NCBI RefSeq assembly: GCF_900497805.2
Contig: NW_020954569.1
Span: forward strand, 19,329,110-19,393,109
DNA: 64,000 bases
Reading direction: 5' to 3'
Origin: Vombatus ursinus
Taxonomy: Eukaryota; Chordata; Mammalia; Diprotodontia; Vombatidae
Notes under the pieces: model-generated
Told to the model about the DNA's origin: nothing
Database searches by the model: none
What the model saw: the letters and a program-made list of their open reading frames with translations, nothing else
Made by a program: the position numbers and the translations under genes
Shown: positions 48,251 to 58,375 of the stretch, piece by piece
How positions within the stretch are numbered: the stretch's first letter is position 1
Layout of the letters: each line of letters begins with the position of its first letter

Positions 48251-50180
48251 AAAATAATGGTAATTTTTATTAATATTTTTTGTCTTCAACATTTACTTCC
48301 ATAAGACTTTGAGTTCCAAATTTTCACCCCATCTCACCACTCCCCCCACCCCAAGATGCATGCATTCTGAATACCCCTTCCCCTACTCTGCCTTCCCTTC
48401 TATCTCTCCCCCCTATTCTCTTATCCCATTCCCCTTCAATTTTCCTGTAGAGTAGGAAGGATTTCTGTACCCCATTTCCTGTATTTCTTACTTCCCAGTT
48501 GCATGTAAAAGCATTTTTTTAAAACATTTATTTTTGAAACTTTGGGTTCCAAATTTTCTCCCTTCCTCCCTCCCCACCCACCCTCATTGATAAGGCAAGC
48601 AACTAAATATAGGTTATATATGTGCAGTTATGCAAAACACTTCCATAGTAGACATAATGTGAAAAACTAACTCTATTTCCCTTAATCCTATCCCAGTCCC
48701 CATTTATTCTATTCTTTCTTTTGACCCTGTCCCTCCTCAGAAGTATTTGCTTCTGATTACCCCCTCCTCCAATCTGCCCTCCGCTCTATCATCCCCCTAC
48801 TTTCTTGTCCCCTTTTCCCCCCTATTTTCTTGTAGGGTGAGACAGATTTCCATACCCAATTGAATGTATATGTTATTCCCTCCTTAAGTCAAATCCCATA
48901 AGAATAAGATTCACTCATTCCCTCTCACCTTCCCTGTTTCCCCTCCACTGTAAGAGCCTTTTCTTTTCTGTATTTTTTGTGAGATAATTTACTCTATTCT
49001 ACCTCTCCCTTTCTCCTTCTCCTAGTATAATTGTCTCTCACCCCTTAATTTTATTCTCCAGATATGACTCCTTCATCTACAACTCACCTTTGGCCCTCTA
49101 TCTATCTATCTATTTATCTATCTACCTACCTATCTATCTATATTATATACATACATATAACTTTTTTCCCTCCAACTACCCTAATACTGACAAAGGTCTC
49201 ATGAGTTACAAATATCATCTTTCCATGCATGAATGTAAACAGTTCAACCTTAATAAGTCTCTTATGATTTTCTCTTTCCTGTTTACCTCTTTATGTTCCA
49301 CTTGAGTCTTGTATTTGAAAATCAAATTTTCTATTCAGCTCTGGTCTTTTCATCAAGAATGCTTGACAGTCCTCTATTTCACTGACTCTTTTTGCACTGC
49401 TTACTCATGATCCTGGACAATTATTTGAGTTTTAAACTCTTTGTTAAGGTAAAAGTCTTCTTCCAATGCAGAGAATGTACTGTCCCAACCTTCAGGGGTT
49501 TGTACAGCTATTTTCAGAGGTACTTCTAGGGATCTAAAAATTTTCAGTTCTTCCTAGGTGCTATGACAAGGGGCAAGGTGTTTTCTCTCCACTGCCACAA
49601 CAAGCTCCACTACACCAGTGTTTCTTCTTGCCCCAGGACCGCCCCTCAGAACTGTGACCCAGATCCAAGCACTGGTAAAGCAAGAGATTCCTGCCTCAGC
49701 ACTGGCAAAGAGATCCCTGCAATCCCCCTATGATCAGCTGCTTGATTCCTCCTCAGTCTTCAGGTGGGAAGCTCAGGAAGCAGCTGCGGCCCTGGGCCAT
49801 GCTTGAGACTTGAGGCTGAGACCTAGCTCCTCTCTCACCACATTCACAGACTTTTCCCACTGACCTTCTAAGTTGTCTTTGGGGTTCATGGGTTGAGAAG
49901 TATGGAAACCACCACAGCCACCAGTGATTCAGTCTTCTGAGGCCTGCTCCAGGGTCACTGGGCCTGTGTGCCCATGCAGAACTGCATTCCTCTCCCCACC
50001 TGTTGAGATATACCTTTCTGATCAACCACCCAGGCTGTCTTTGGCTGGAAATTTGTTTCACTTTGTCTTTTTGTGTATTCTGCTGATTTAGAATTTGTTT
50101 AAAGCCATTTTTTATAGGTATTTGGAGGCGTTTGGCAGGAGAGCTCAAACAAATCCCTCTGCCATCTTGGCTCTGCCCCC
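48251..50180 (-). mobile_element. Inner HAL1, inverted and internally deleted
   Basis: On the minus strand the 5' end is 'gggggcagagccaagatggc' at 50180. The 5' region runs to about 49385, then jumps over roughly 1 kb of ORF1 to 'tcagtgaaatagagg' and the ORF1 tail, followed by the double 3' UTR to an A/T-rich end at 48251. The deletion junction has 4-bp TCAG microhomology, judged against the outer copy (47228) and the 24-kb copy (25147). It splits the outer HAL1 just after its ORF1 tail; the target duplication there is short at best ('tgaat'). Confidence 0.88.
49618..49806 (+). CDS. Antisense frame in inner HAL1 5' region, ORF0-like
   Basis: 62 codons, MFLLAPGPPLRTVTQIQALV and then SLQSPYDQLLDSSSVF. 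Third copy of the same antisense frame. Confidence 0.3.
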   Translation: MFLLAPGPPLRTVTQIQALVKQEIPASALAKRSLQSPYDQLLDSSSVFRWEAQEAAAALGHA

Positions 50181-50361
50181 TGAATTGACTTTCAAATACA
50201 AGACTCAAGTGGAACATGAAGAGGTCAACAGGAAAGAGAAATCAAAAGAGACTTATTTAAGTTGAACTGTTTACATTCCTGCGTGGAAAGATGATATTTG
50301 TAACTCATGAGACCTTTGTCAGTATTAGGGTAGTTGGAGGGGAAAAAATTATACATATGTA

Positions 50362-50362
50362 T

Positions 50363-50427
<65 letters not shown>

Positions 50428-50502
50428 AAGATAGATAGATAGATGGATGGATGGATGGATGGATGGATGGATGAATGGATGGATGGATGGATGGATAGAT
50501 AA

Positions 50503-50549
<47 letters not shown>

Positions 50550-50559
50550 NNNNNNNNNN

Positions 50560-50605
<46 letters not shown>
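50362..50605. repeat. (GATA)n/(GATG)n microsatellite with assembly gap
   Basis: GATA, then GATG at about 50444-50495, then GATA. Ten Ns at 50550-50559 interrupt it, so the length is uncertain. Confidence 0.98.
50550..50559. other. Assembly gap (10 N)
   Basis: Exactly ten unknown bases within the tetranucleotide array; the number is probably a placeholder rather than a measured length. Confidence 0.99.
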
Positions 50606-50606
<1 letters not shown>

Positions 50607-51479
50607 GGGCCCAGGGTGAGTTGTAGGTGAAAGGTTCATGTATGGAGAAGAAAATTAAGGGGTGAGAGAGGATTATACTAGGAGAAGGAGAAAGGAAGAG
50701 GTAGACTAGAGTAAATTATCTCACAAAAAAAAAACAGAAAAGAAAAGGCTCTTACAGTGGAGGGGGAATGGGGGAAGGTGAGAGGGAATGAGTGAATCTT
50801 ATTCTTATGGGATTTGACTTAAGAAGGGAATAACATACACATTCAATTGGGTATGGAAATCTGTCTTACCCTACAGGAAGATAGAGAGGGAAGGGGATAA
50901 GAAAGTAGGGGGATGATAGAGCAGAGGGCAGATTGGGAGAGGGGATAATCAGAAGCAAATACTTCTGAGGAGGGACAGGGTCAAAAGAAAGAATAGAATA
51001 AATGAGGGCTGGGATAGAATTAAGGGAAATAGAGTTAGTTTTTCACATCATGTCTCCTATGGAAGTGTTTTGCATAACTGCACATATATAACCTATATTG
51101 AGTTGCTTGCCTTTTCAATGAGGGTGTGTGGGGAGAGTGGAAGGGAGAAAATTTGGAAACCAAAGTTTTAAAAATAAATGTTTTTAAAAAATGCTTTCAC
51201 ATGCAACTGGGAAATAAATACAGGAAATGGGGTACAGAAATCTATCCTGCCCTACAGGAAAATTGAAGGGGAATGGGATAAGAGAATGGGGGGGAGAGAT
51301 AGAAGGGAAGGCAGACTAGGGGAAGGGGTATTCAGATGCATGCCATCTTGGGATGGGTGAGGGGTGAGATGGGGTGAAAATTTGGAACTCAAAATCTTGT
51401 GGAAGTAAATGTTGAAAACTAAAAATAAATAAATTTATTAGTGAAAAAATTTAAAAAATGCAAGAAAAGAATTTTAAAA

Positions 51480-51497
51480 AAGAATGAGGTTCAAGAG
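51480..51497 (+). repeat. 18-bp TSD, right copy (outer HAL1)
   Basis: Identical to 46402-46419 and directly follows the A-rich tail of the outer HAL1. Confidence 0.95.
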
Positions 51498-51640
51498 TTG
51501 TATATTTCATTGTTCTCACCTCTACTTTTATTGTTTCTTGATGTCTTATGAAGTTATTTGCTTCTACTTGTGCAATTCTAATTTTTAAGGAATTATTTAC
51601 TTTAGTGATCATAAGTATTCCCTATATTTAGTTTGTAACC
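51498..51640 (-). repeat. L1/HAL1 fragment split by the outer HAL1
   Basis: Joined to the sequence left of 46402 ('ccaattccagtaagaatgag'), it reads as an antisense L1/HAL1 piece ('gcaattctaatttttaagga', as at 25832). Weak. Confidence 0.45.
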
Positions 51641-51699
51641 AGAGCTCTCTTCCAGTTTCCAGTGATGATTATGAAAGTCTCAAAACACTCTTAGCCATC

Positions 51700-52530
51700 A
51701 CCATTCCTTTTCGTGGGATGTGTTCTCTTGACCACCTCTAGCCTCCAGAGCTCTCAATATCTCTCTTCTCCTACTCTCTCCTCACTTATTTTCATGGCAT
51801 TATCTGTCCTTATTCTTTTCCATTTGCCTTGTCACTCTCCAATCTCTTTTGCTGGATCTAAGTTCAAGTCATGCCCATTAAGAGCAGGTACCTTCTTGAA
51901 GTCTTTCCTTAGGGTGCTTCTTTTATCCCTTGATACATTCTCATTTTGTGCATTCAGTCACTTACATTGGTTCAATTATCATAATAATACCCATCATTAC
52001 TAGCTCTTTATACACAACTTTAGTTTCACTCTTGAGCTCTACTTTTACATCACCAAATGTCACCTTTAAATCCAGAACTGAATGTCTCATAGACATTTAA
52101 ACCTCAACATATTCAAAACTGAATTCATTATCTTAAAAAAAACCACACCTTTTCCCTCTTCTTATCTGTTCTTTTATTGTTGAAAATACCAACATCCTCC
52201 CAACCACCCAGGAGTGCAATGTGTATTTCATTCTCTCCTTCTCAGTCTCACTTATTCCATATAGTCAATCTGTTTTCATGCCTGTTGACAGCCATAACAT
52301 GTGTCATATAAGTCTTCTGTCTACTCACACAGGCACAACTCTGGTGCAGGCTCTCATCTCCTCAATCCAGAACTATTTCAATAGACTTTTGATTAGGTTT
52401 CTTGCCTCCAGTTTCTCTTTAGTTCAATCAATCCTCCACTCAGCTTCCACAGTGATCTTCTAAAATGTGCTGGGATGAACATGTGACCCCACCAATTCCC
52501 ACTACTTAATATATTCTAAACTTATAAAGC
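51700..52530 (+). repeat. L2/L3-group LINE, ORF2 C-terminus and 3' part
   Basis: In order: 'gaatgtctcatagacattta', 'caaaactgaattcattatct', 'accaacatcctcccaaccac', 'ctggtgcaggctctcatctc', 'caatcaatcctccactcagc', 'gaacatgtgaccccaccaat'. No usable frame remains. Confidence 0.75.
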
Positions 52531-52849
52531 TTTCCAACTGGCAAACAGTAGCTAAGTTCAGCTTAGTCAATATGAAGCAAAACTACAAATATGTTGCTCA
52601 ATCCCAAATCAGGAAATTGCATAACTCAAATCAACAGGGCAGAGATTAAATTTGACCTGGATAAGAAAACTTTGGGAACACTGAAAACTTGCAAGTCACA
52701 AGCCTGTGTACTATATGAGCTAAGTCTCCATTGACTATCTCAATACTGAATACCACTAAAATGATGCAGCAGGATCAATCCAGATATTTTCTCCAGTAGT
52801 GTGTAGAGCCTAGGTCTAATATAAGGTCTGAAGTCAGGAAGCAGGTGAG

Positions 52850-55080
52850 AAGAATGAGCAAACAACAAAAAAAATCTCACCATGTAAGTCTATTTTGGTG
52901 ACAGGAACCTTAAAGATATAATCACTGAAGAAAAAAATGGTTCCAAATTATCTACAAACAAAACGTTAAAGAAAACCATTTGGAGCCCAAATTCTACTCA
53001 ACTTCCTAGAAGACATAAAGTAAACATTTTTTTAAATTAATGAAATAACAGCATAAGAGAGAAAGAAATGGGAATCAATGAAGAAAAACTGAAAGGGAAA
53101 TAATAGATTAGAACTAAAGTTACAAAATCTTGCCCAACTAACAGACTCTGTAAATTAGAATGCACAGCATAGAAGTTAATTACTTCATGAAACAACACAA
53201 AATAATAAAGCAAAGTCAAACCAGGGGGAAAAAAGATGTCGGGTGTGTCAGAGAATAAACAACTAATCTGGAAAACAGATCAAAGAGAAAAAAAATTAAG
53301 GAACATGTCATGCTTGAAACCCGTGGTTAAAATGGATGTGGGGGCTAGACATAACAGTTGAAGAAATTATGAAAGAAAACAACCTAGCTTTCTTATAATC
53401 AAATAAGTGAAATATGAAAGAATTCAGCAGCCATTTTCTGAAAGAAGGCCCACAAGGAAAACCTTCATAAATGTTACAAGCAAAATAGAATTATTTGTTT
53501 AAAGTAAAAAAAATACTTCAAGCAATTACAAAGAAAGTATTAAAGTACTAAGTAGTCAGATTAAGGATTATACACAATGTAGTGGCTACCACATTAAGGG
53601 AGTGAAAAATTTGAAATATGATAATCCAGTAATGAGAGGATATACAGAATACAACAAAGAATAACATTCTCAAGAAAACTGGTATAATACTACAAGGGGT
53701 AAATGGAACATTAATAAAATTCCAGACTAGCAAACATTCTTGATGAAAAGGCTAGAGATATGAAGAAACTAAGAAGTTCTAGCATAGAAGTAAAGAGAAT
53801 TTTTAAAAAAGGTGAGTAAATCAATAAACATAAACATTGAAACAAGGATCAACTGCTTAAGCTTTAACATGGGACAATGATACATGAATCCCGTGTGAAA
53901 AGTATTATTTTAATGAGGGTCTTAGAGGGAGTCTCATTAAATAAAAGGTATTGGAATGGCTCTGTTATATCTCAGTGATCCTTAAAGAAGATTGGGGAAA
54001 AGGCAAAGAGGAATAAAATGTGGGTTGAAGAAGGGACAAATTGGAAATTAAGGAAAATTATGTCCTTTTATCAGCAATTACAAGCATTTGTATATAAAAA
54101 TGAAAAAAAGAGGGTGGGGAAAATTGCTGACGAACTTCATTCTCATTTAATTGGTCAAAAGCAGGGAAAATACAGGGGCAGCTAGGTGGCACAGTGGATA
54201 GAGCAACAGCCTTGGATTCAGGAGGACCTGAGTTCAAATCTGGTCTCAGACACATAACACTTACTAGCTGTGTGACCCTGGGCAAGTCACTTAACACAAT
54301 TGTCTAGCCAAAAGAAAAAAAAAACAGAAAAAAATAAATATAATCCCACAATTGGTTACCAAAATGTTTTTCATTCAACAGGGAAATAGGATGGAAAGAG
54401 GAGAAGGAATTAGAGGGAGTATGATTTCACATCACCAACTACTATTTGGAAATCCAGAACTTCATGACAACTCAACTTCAATATACCCAAAACTGAAATC
54501 ATTATCTCTCGACAAAAGAGAGGAATTGATTTTAAGCAAAATGAGAGGGAATAATTTTAACAAAGATAAATGCTAAGGATGTGCAAAAACATTTATGGTA
54601 TACAATTTAATGGGATATAATTTTGTTGTAAGAAATCATGAAAAGGATGGTTTCTTAGAAATCTTGAGAAGACATTAATAAAGTACGAGAATGAAGTGAG
54701 AAGAATTGGGAGAAAAAATTACAAGAAGACATTGATACTGTGAATTCAAACAACCTTGAAAGACTTAACAATGACTAATCATGGTTCCAAAAGTCTAGTG
54801 ATGAAGCATTCTATCAAGCTTCTGATATAAAGGGATAAGACTCAGAATGCAAAATAAGAGGAAATTTAAACACACACACACACACACACTCACAAACACA
54901 CATACATACATATATACACATATGTATGTGACATAATCAATGTGGAAATGTGTTTTACTTTATTATTATGCTTGTAAAAGTTGTTTTTATTTCTTTCACA
55001 ACTGGGAAAAGAGTTTTGAAGGGCAAGATGACATTGCTTTATTGATTAAAAAAATAAAATTTAATTTAAGAAAAGATAGC
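52850..55080 (+). mobile_element. HAL1-like element, old
   Basis: ORF1 traces ('caaacaacaaaaaaaatctc', 'gaagaaattatgaaagaaaa', 'aaacattcttgatgaaaagg' at 53732) are followed, without ORF2, by a 3' region ('caaccttgaaagacttaaca', 'aatgtggaaatgtgttttac'). Contains a CA microsatellite at 54871-54905 and a SINE at 54176. More diverged than the other HAL1s. Confidence 0.68.
54176..54330 (+). repeat. Marsupial tRNA-derived SINE
   Basis: 'gggcagctaggtggcacagt', 'gaggacctgagttcaaatct', 'actagctgtgtgaccctggg' and an A-rich tail. One of the best-preserved copies here. Confidence 0.95.
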
Positions 55081-56479
55081 AATTATAACATTGTGATCAA
55101 TTTCCAGGATCAAATGCAGGCAATCTCAGCCTAGATTATTCTGGGGCATTGGGTCATGGATTATATGTATTCATCCATATAATTTAGGGATTATTTGTTT
55201 TTGTGACATTGAAAATAATTATACTATAATTTTAATTTCACTCAGTGCTTTAGTATATGCATTTGTGGTAGTTCATCAATGTCTTACAATATATCTTATT
55301 CTACATGTGGAATATTTAAATTACCTCATTGTGTCAGTTTTGGAAATTTAAATTTCATAATTAATTATCTATCTTACCTTTCCTGTATACAGTAGTTTTT
55401 AATATAATTCTTGATTTCTTTTGTGTTTGTTTGAGAAAACAATGAAATTATACTGACAAGCTCCACTTCAAATTTATATTACATAATCTCAATTGAGTTC
55501 TCAGTGCAAGGCAATCCTTTTATGTCACCCTAACCAATTCATTATCTCATCTCAGAGAGTTTTTCAAACTTTTTCATCACTTCTAAAACCTACCATATGC
55601 CCTTTCCCCCATCCTCTTAACTTATATATTTTATTTAAAAAAATCTCACATCAATCACATGAATTCTGTCATTATTGGCTTCTTTACCTCTAACAAGGAG
55701 AGGGTTTTTCTCCTTGCTGAGGTATCTACATGCCCAAATAATACCGTTCTGTCCAATGTTCTTTAACAGATTGCCTCTTCTATTATCATGACTCTCTCAC
55801 TTATCTTGAATCTCTCACTGTATGTTGATGGCTTCCCTATGGCTTATACACATGTCCATGTCTTCTTCAATATTTCTTGATTTGTTGACTTGAAATTGGG
55901 TGGTATCTATGGGAGAGGAAAGAAGAGCACATGTATGAGAGATATTACACAGATAGAAAAAAAGATGATTTGACAATAAGCTGGAGCATCAGAGTGAAGA
56001 TTAACATTTGGCACCAAGTTTGTGAATCTAGATGACAGGGAAATAGTGGTGCACTCAAGAGAAACAGGAAAGTTGGGAAGAAAAGGAAGCTTTTGGGGAA
56101 AGATAATGAGTTAATTTTATACATATTGAATTTGAGATGCCTGACAGCAGGAGTTTTCTGAAGCCAGGTTGTATTGGGCTCAGAGGTGAAAATTCAATTG
56201 TCAGTGCATATACAGCTCAGAAACAGAAAAGGAGAATATGTCAGAGCTTGCTTTATGGTTTTTTTATTGGACTTAAGAAATTAAAAGGAAAAATTAATCT
56301 TGCAAATTAAACTTGTGTGTTGGGCATTTTTTTTTCAGAGAGCCAGTTGGTAAATATTTATCAACATGCCATTTCCTATAAGACATTAAATTCAAGAAGC
56401 CTCAAAGATATTTGATGACATGGTCCAGGAGCTTAAGAAAGATAAAATGATTAAATATATGGATCTGGGAATCTATTTA
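55081..56479. other. No gene seen; possible LINE trace
   Basis: 55490-55870 is pyrimidine-rich and may be a decayed L2/L3-group ORF, similar in character to 7181-7560. Otherwise unique AT-rich DNA. Confidence 0.4.
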
Positions 56480-57090
56480 TACATATATAATCAATTTTCA
56501 AGGAACATGATATTCTACTCCCACTATGTCTTTCATTTGTCACTTTCTCTCTATTTACTTGGACAATCCCCTAGTTAAGGTCCACATCACCTTTCTTCTA
56601 TACTATTGCAGTAATCTACTCATTAGGCTAGCTGAACTAATTTTCTCTCCCATCTAAGCCATCTTTTACATTGGTGTCAAAGCAATATTCCTAAAACACA
56701 CCTTAAATAGTCATTCCCCTTCTTAATAAACCCCAATGGCTACTTGTGAGATATAGAGTACAAACTCCACTGTTTGTCATTTAAATTCCTTGAAATCCTG
56801 GTTGCCACCTACCTTTTCTGTTTAACTTCATATGCTAAGCCTCAACATTATTATCCAACAGTTCTTTACATAATGACCCATCAAGATAATTTTGCAAAAT
56901 CAGTCCCAATACATGAAATTTATTTCCTCTTCACCACTGTCTTTTAAAGCCCACATCATTCTTTAAGATTTAGTTAAAACTTAATTTGTGTCATTGCCTA
57001 CATGAGGTCTCTGATGACTGTGCCTTATTACTTTATGCTGAAAAGTACTATGTTACAGTCTCTCATGACCATATAATTGGCTTATGCTCT
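56480..57090 (+). repeat. L2/L3-like LINE 3' part
   Basis: 'atactattgcagtaatctac', 'caaagcaatattcctaaaac', 'ccaatggctacttgtgagat', 'acaaactccactgtttgtca'. Order matches the same family as 41760-42375. Confidence 0.72.
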
Positions 57091-57117
57091 TAGATTTTTT
57101 TTAAGAAGTTGTTTGTG

Positions 57118-57183
<66 letters not shown>
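57118..57183. repeat. (TA)n-(GA)n compound microsatellite
   Basis: Alternating TA switches at about 57150 to pure GA units. Confidence 0.97.
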
Positions 57184-57185
<2 letters not shown>

Positions 57186-57483
57186 AGTTTTATGGGTGTG
57201 TGTTGTTTCATTTTTCTTTCAGATCTCACCCTTTGTTCATTTAAGAGATAGGGAAAAAAGAAAAACTTTTACTGAGGATCCTATAATCAGACACCCTGTG
57301 GTGATATCTAACCTGGTGAAATGCAAGCAAGAGCATTGACATTTGCACATTGGACTTACTCTTTGATTGAAAGAATAAATTTCACAGGTAACACTGAAGT
57401 TCCTTTCTCAACTCTAAATAGGCTTCTGAATGGGGTCCATATATCTTAAATGCATATATACATACTTACATTTTATATAGATA

Positions 57484-57660
57484 TAGAGGTAGAAATATAT
57501 GAGCATAGATAGATAGATAGAAGATAGAAGATAGATATAAATCTATAGATAGATTTGTAGATACAGATATATAGATATTGACATATCTGGATATTTAGCC
57601 ATGTTTCTGTATGTATCTATGTCTATAGATCTATATCTATATCTACATAGCTATACAGGA
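57484..57660. repeat. Degenerate GATA/TATC tract
   Basis: Imperfect AGATA-rich units with interruptions. Confidence 0.75.
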
Positions 57661-57954
57661 TGCATAAGACAAGATATCCCTACATCATAACAGCTACTAA
57701 TGGGAACAATACTATACTGACTGATATGGAAGTTTTCATTTGTTTCACTTTTTGACCCTGATTTGGTTTTTCCCCCTCCTTAGGCAACCAGGCATTCCTC
57801 CACCGCTACAGGTTCAACATATTTTTGTTAGATTTAGTGTAGACAACTGTTAAGTTTTAGCCTTAGAGCAGCTAACAGTTCCCAAACTGCAGAGATCTAC
57901 TAGCCTCAGCCTCTGCTAGTATCAAGGATTACAGGCAGAAGACATTGATCCTGG
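57661..57954 (-). pseudogene. RN7SL: 7SL (SRP RNA) pseudogene
   Basis: Read on the minus strand, this follows mammalian 7SL RNA: the 5' Alu domain (complement of 'cagcctctgctagtatcaag' and 'gattacaggc', 57903-57934), the middle (complement of 'gatttagtgtagacaactgt'), the S-domain stretch (complement of 'ccctccttaggcaacc', 57774-57789), then 'tttttgaccctgattt' and 'actgactgatatggaag'. About two-thirds identity by eye, with CpGs lost throughout and no poly(A) visible, so an old, non-functional copy. The 7SL gene product is the RNA scaffold of the signal recognition particle. The 3' boundary is uncertain. Confidence 0.75.
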
Positions 57955-58180
57955 TTTTAGTCAGTATCATTTTAACAAAGGATTTAAAATATTTATTTCT
58001 CCTTACCCATTACAACCCCAAAATAAAAAGAAAAAAAAGCAAAGTTTTTTTTAAAGGACTGAGTACAAATATAAAGACAGGAAGAATATTTGCTTGATTA
58101 TTTACTCATTCATAAATATTTATCATTCAGTGAAATATTATCAAATACCTTCTCTGTAAATAATGTAGACTGTTGTGGAG
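57955..58180. other. No gene seen
   Basis: Short unique AT-rich stretch between the 7SL pseudogene and a CA microsatellite. Confidence 0.5.
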
Positions 58181-58213
<33 letters not shown>

Positions 58214-58330
58214 AATATATATACACATACATATATAGACACACGTACATACATCATACATATATACTTATGCACACACATGCATACATATATATACATA
58301 CAAACATAGATACACATATATGCACACAAT
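58181..58330. repeat. (CA)n/(TA)n composite microsatellite
   Basis: Pure CA at 58181-58202, then mixed TA, CATA and CA. Frames through it are low complexity. Confidence 0.93.
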
Positions 58331-58375
58331 TTCTCCTGTTAAGGATCAAATATGCCGACTTAAGACAGAAGTCCA

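Larger units (their letters stand above)
46420..51479 (+). mobile_element. Outer HAL1, interrupted by an inverted HAL1
   Basis: Starts with the L1-type 5' end 'gggggtggagccaagatggc'. The 5' region runs to about 47200 and the ORF1 remnant to 48250. It resumes at 50181 ('attgactttcaaatacaaga') in the 3' UTR and ends with an A-rich tail at 51479. ORF1 shows a coiled coil (AKEVQKVNEEKNDLKSKIGQ at 47519; MEKEVQKITEENTTLKIRIE) and the RNA-binding C-terminal half (ERIHQSPPERDLQRKTPRNI; ITYPAKLSI near 48150). A few stops break it. No ORF2 is present. Removing the inner element gives an insertion of about 3.1 kb flanked by a perfect 18-bp duplication. Confidence 0.93.

Noticed and set aside
50362-50605. 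CRISPR-like regular repeat
   Set aside because: Tetranucleotide array without spacers, in a vertebrate genome.
54176-54250. tRNA-like sequence with A- and B-box resemblance
   Set aside because: It is the head of a tRNA-derived SINE with A-rich tail, repeated many times in the window, not a tRNA gene.
54058-54297. Minus frame containing CLRPDLNSGPPESKAVALST
   Set aside because: This peptide is the antisense translation of the SINE; the same kind of peptide appears at 25731 and 37690 in other antisense SINEs.
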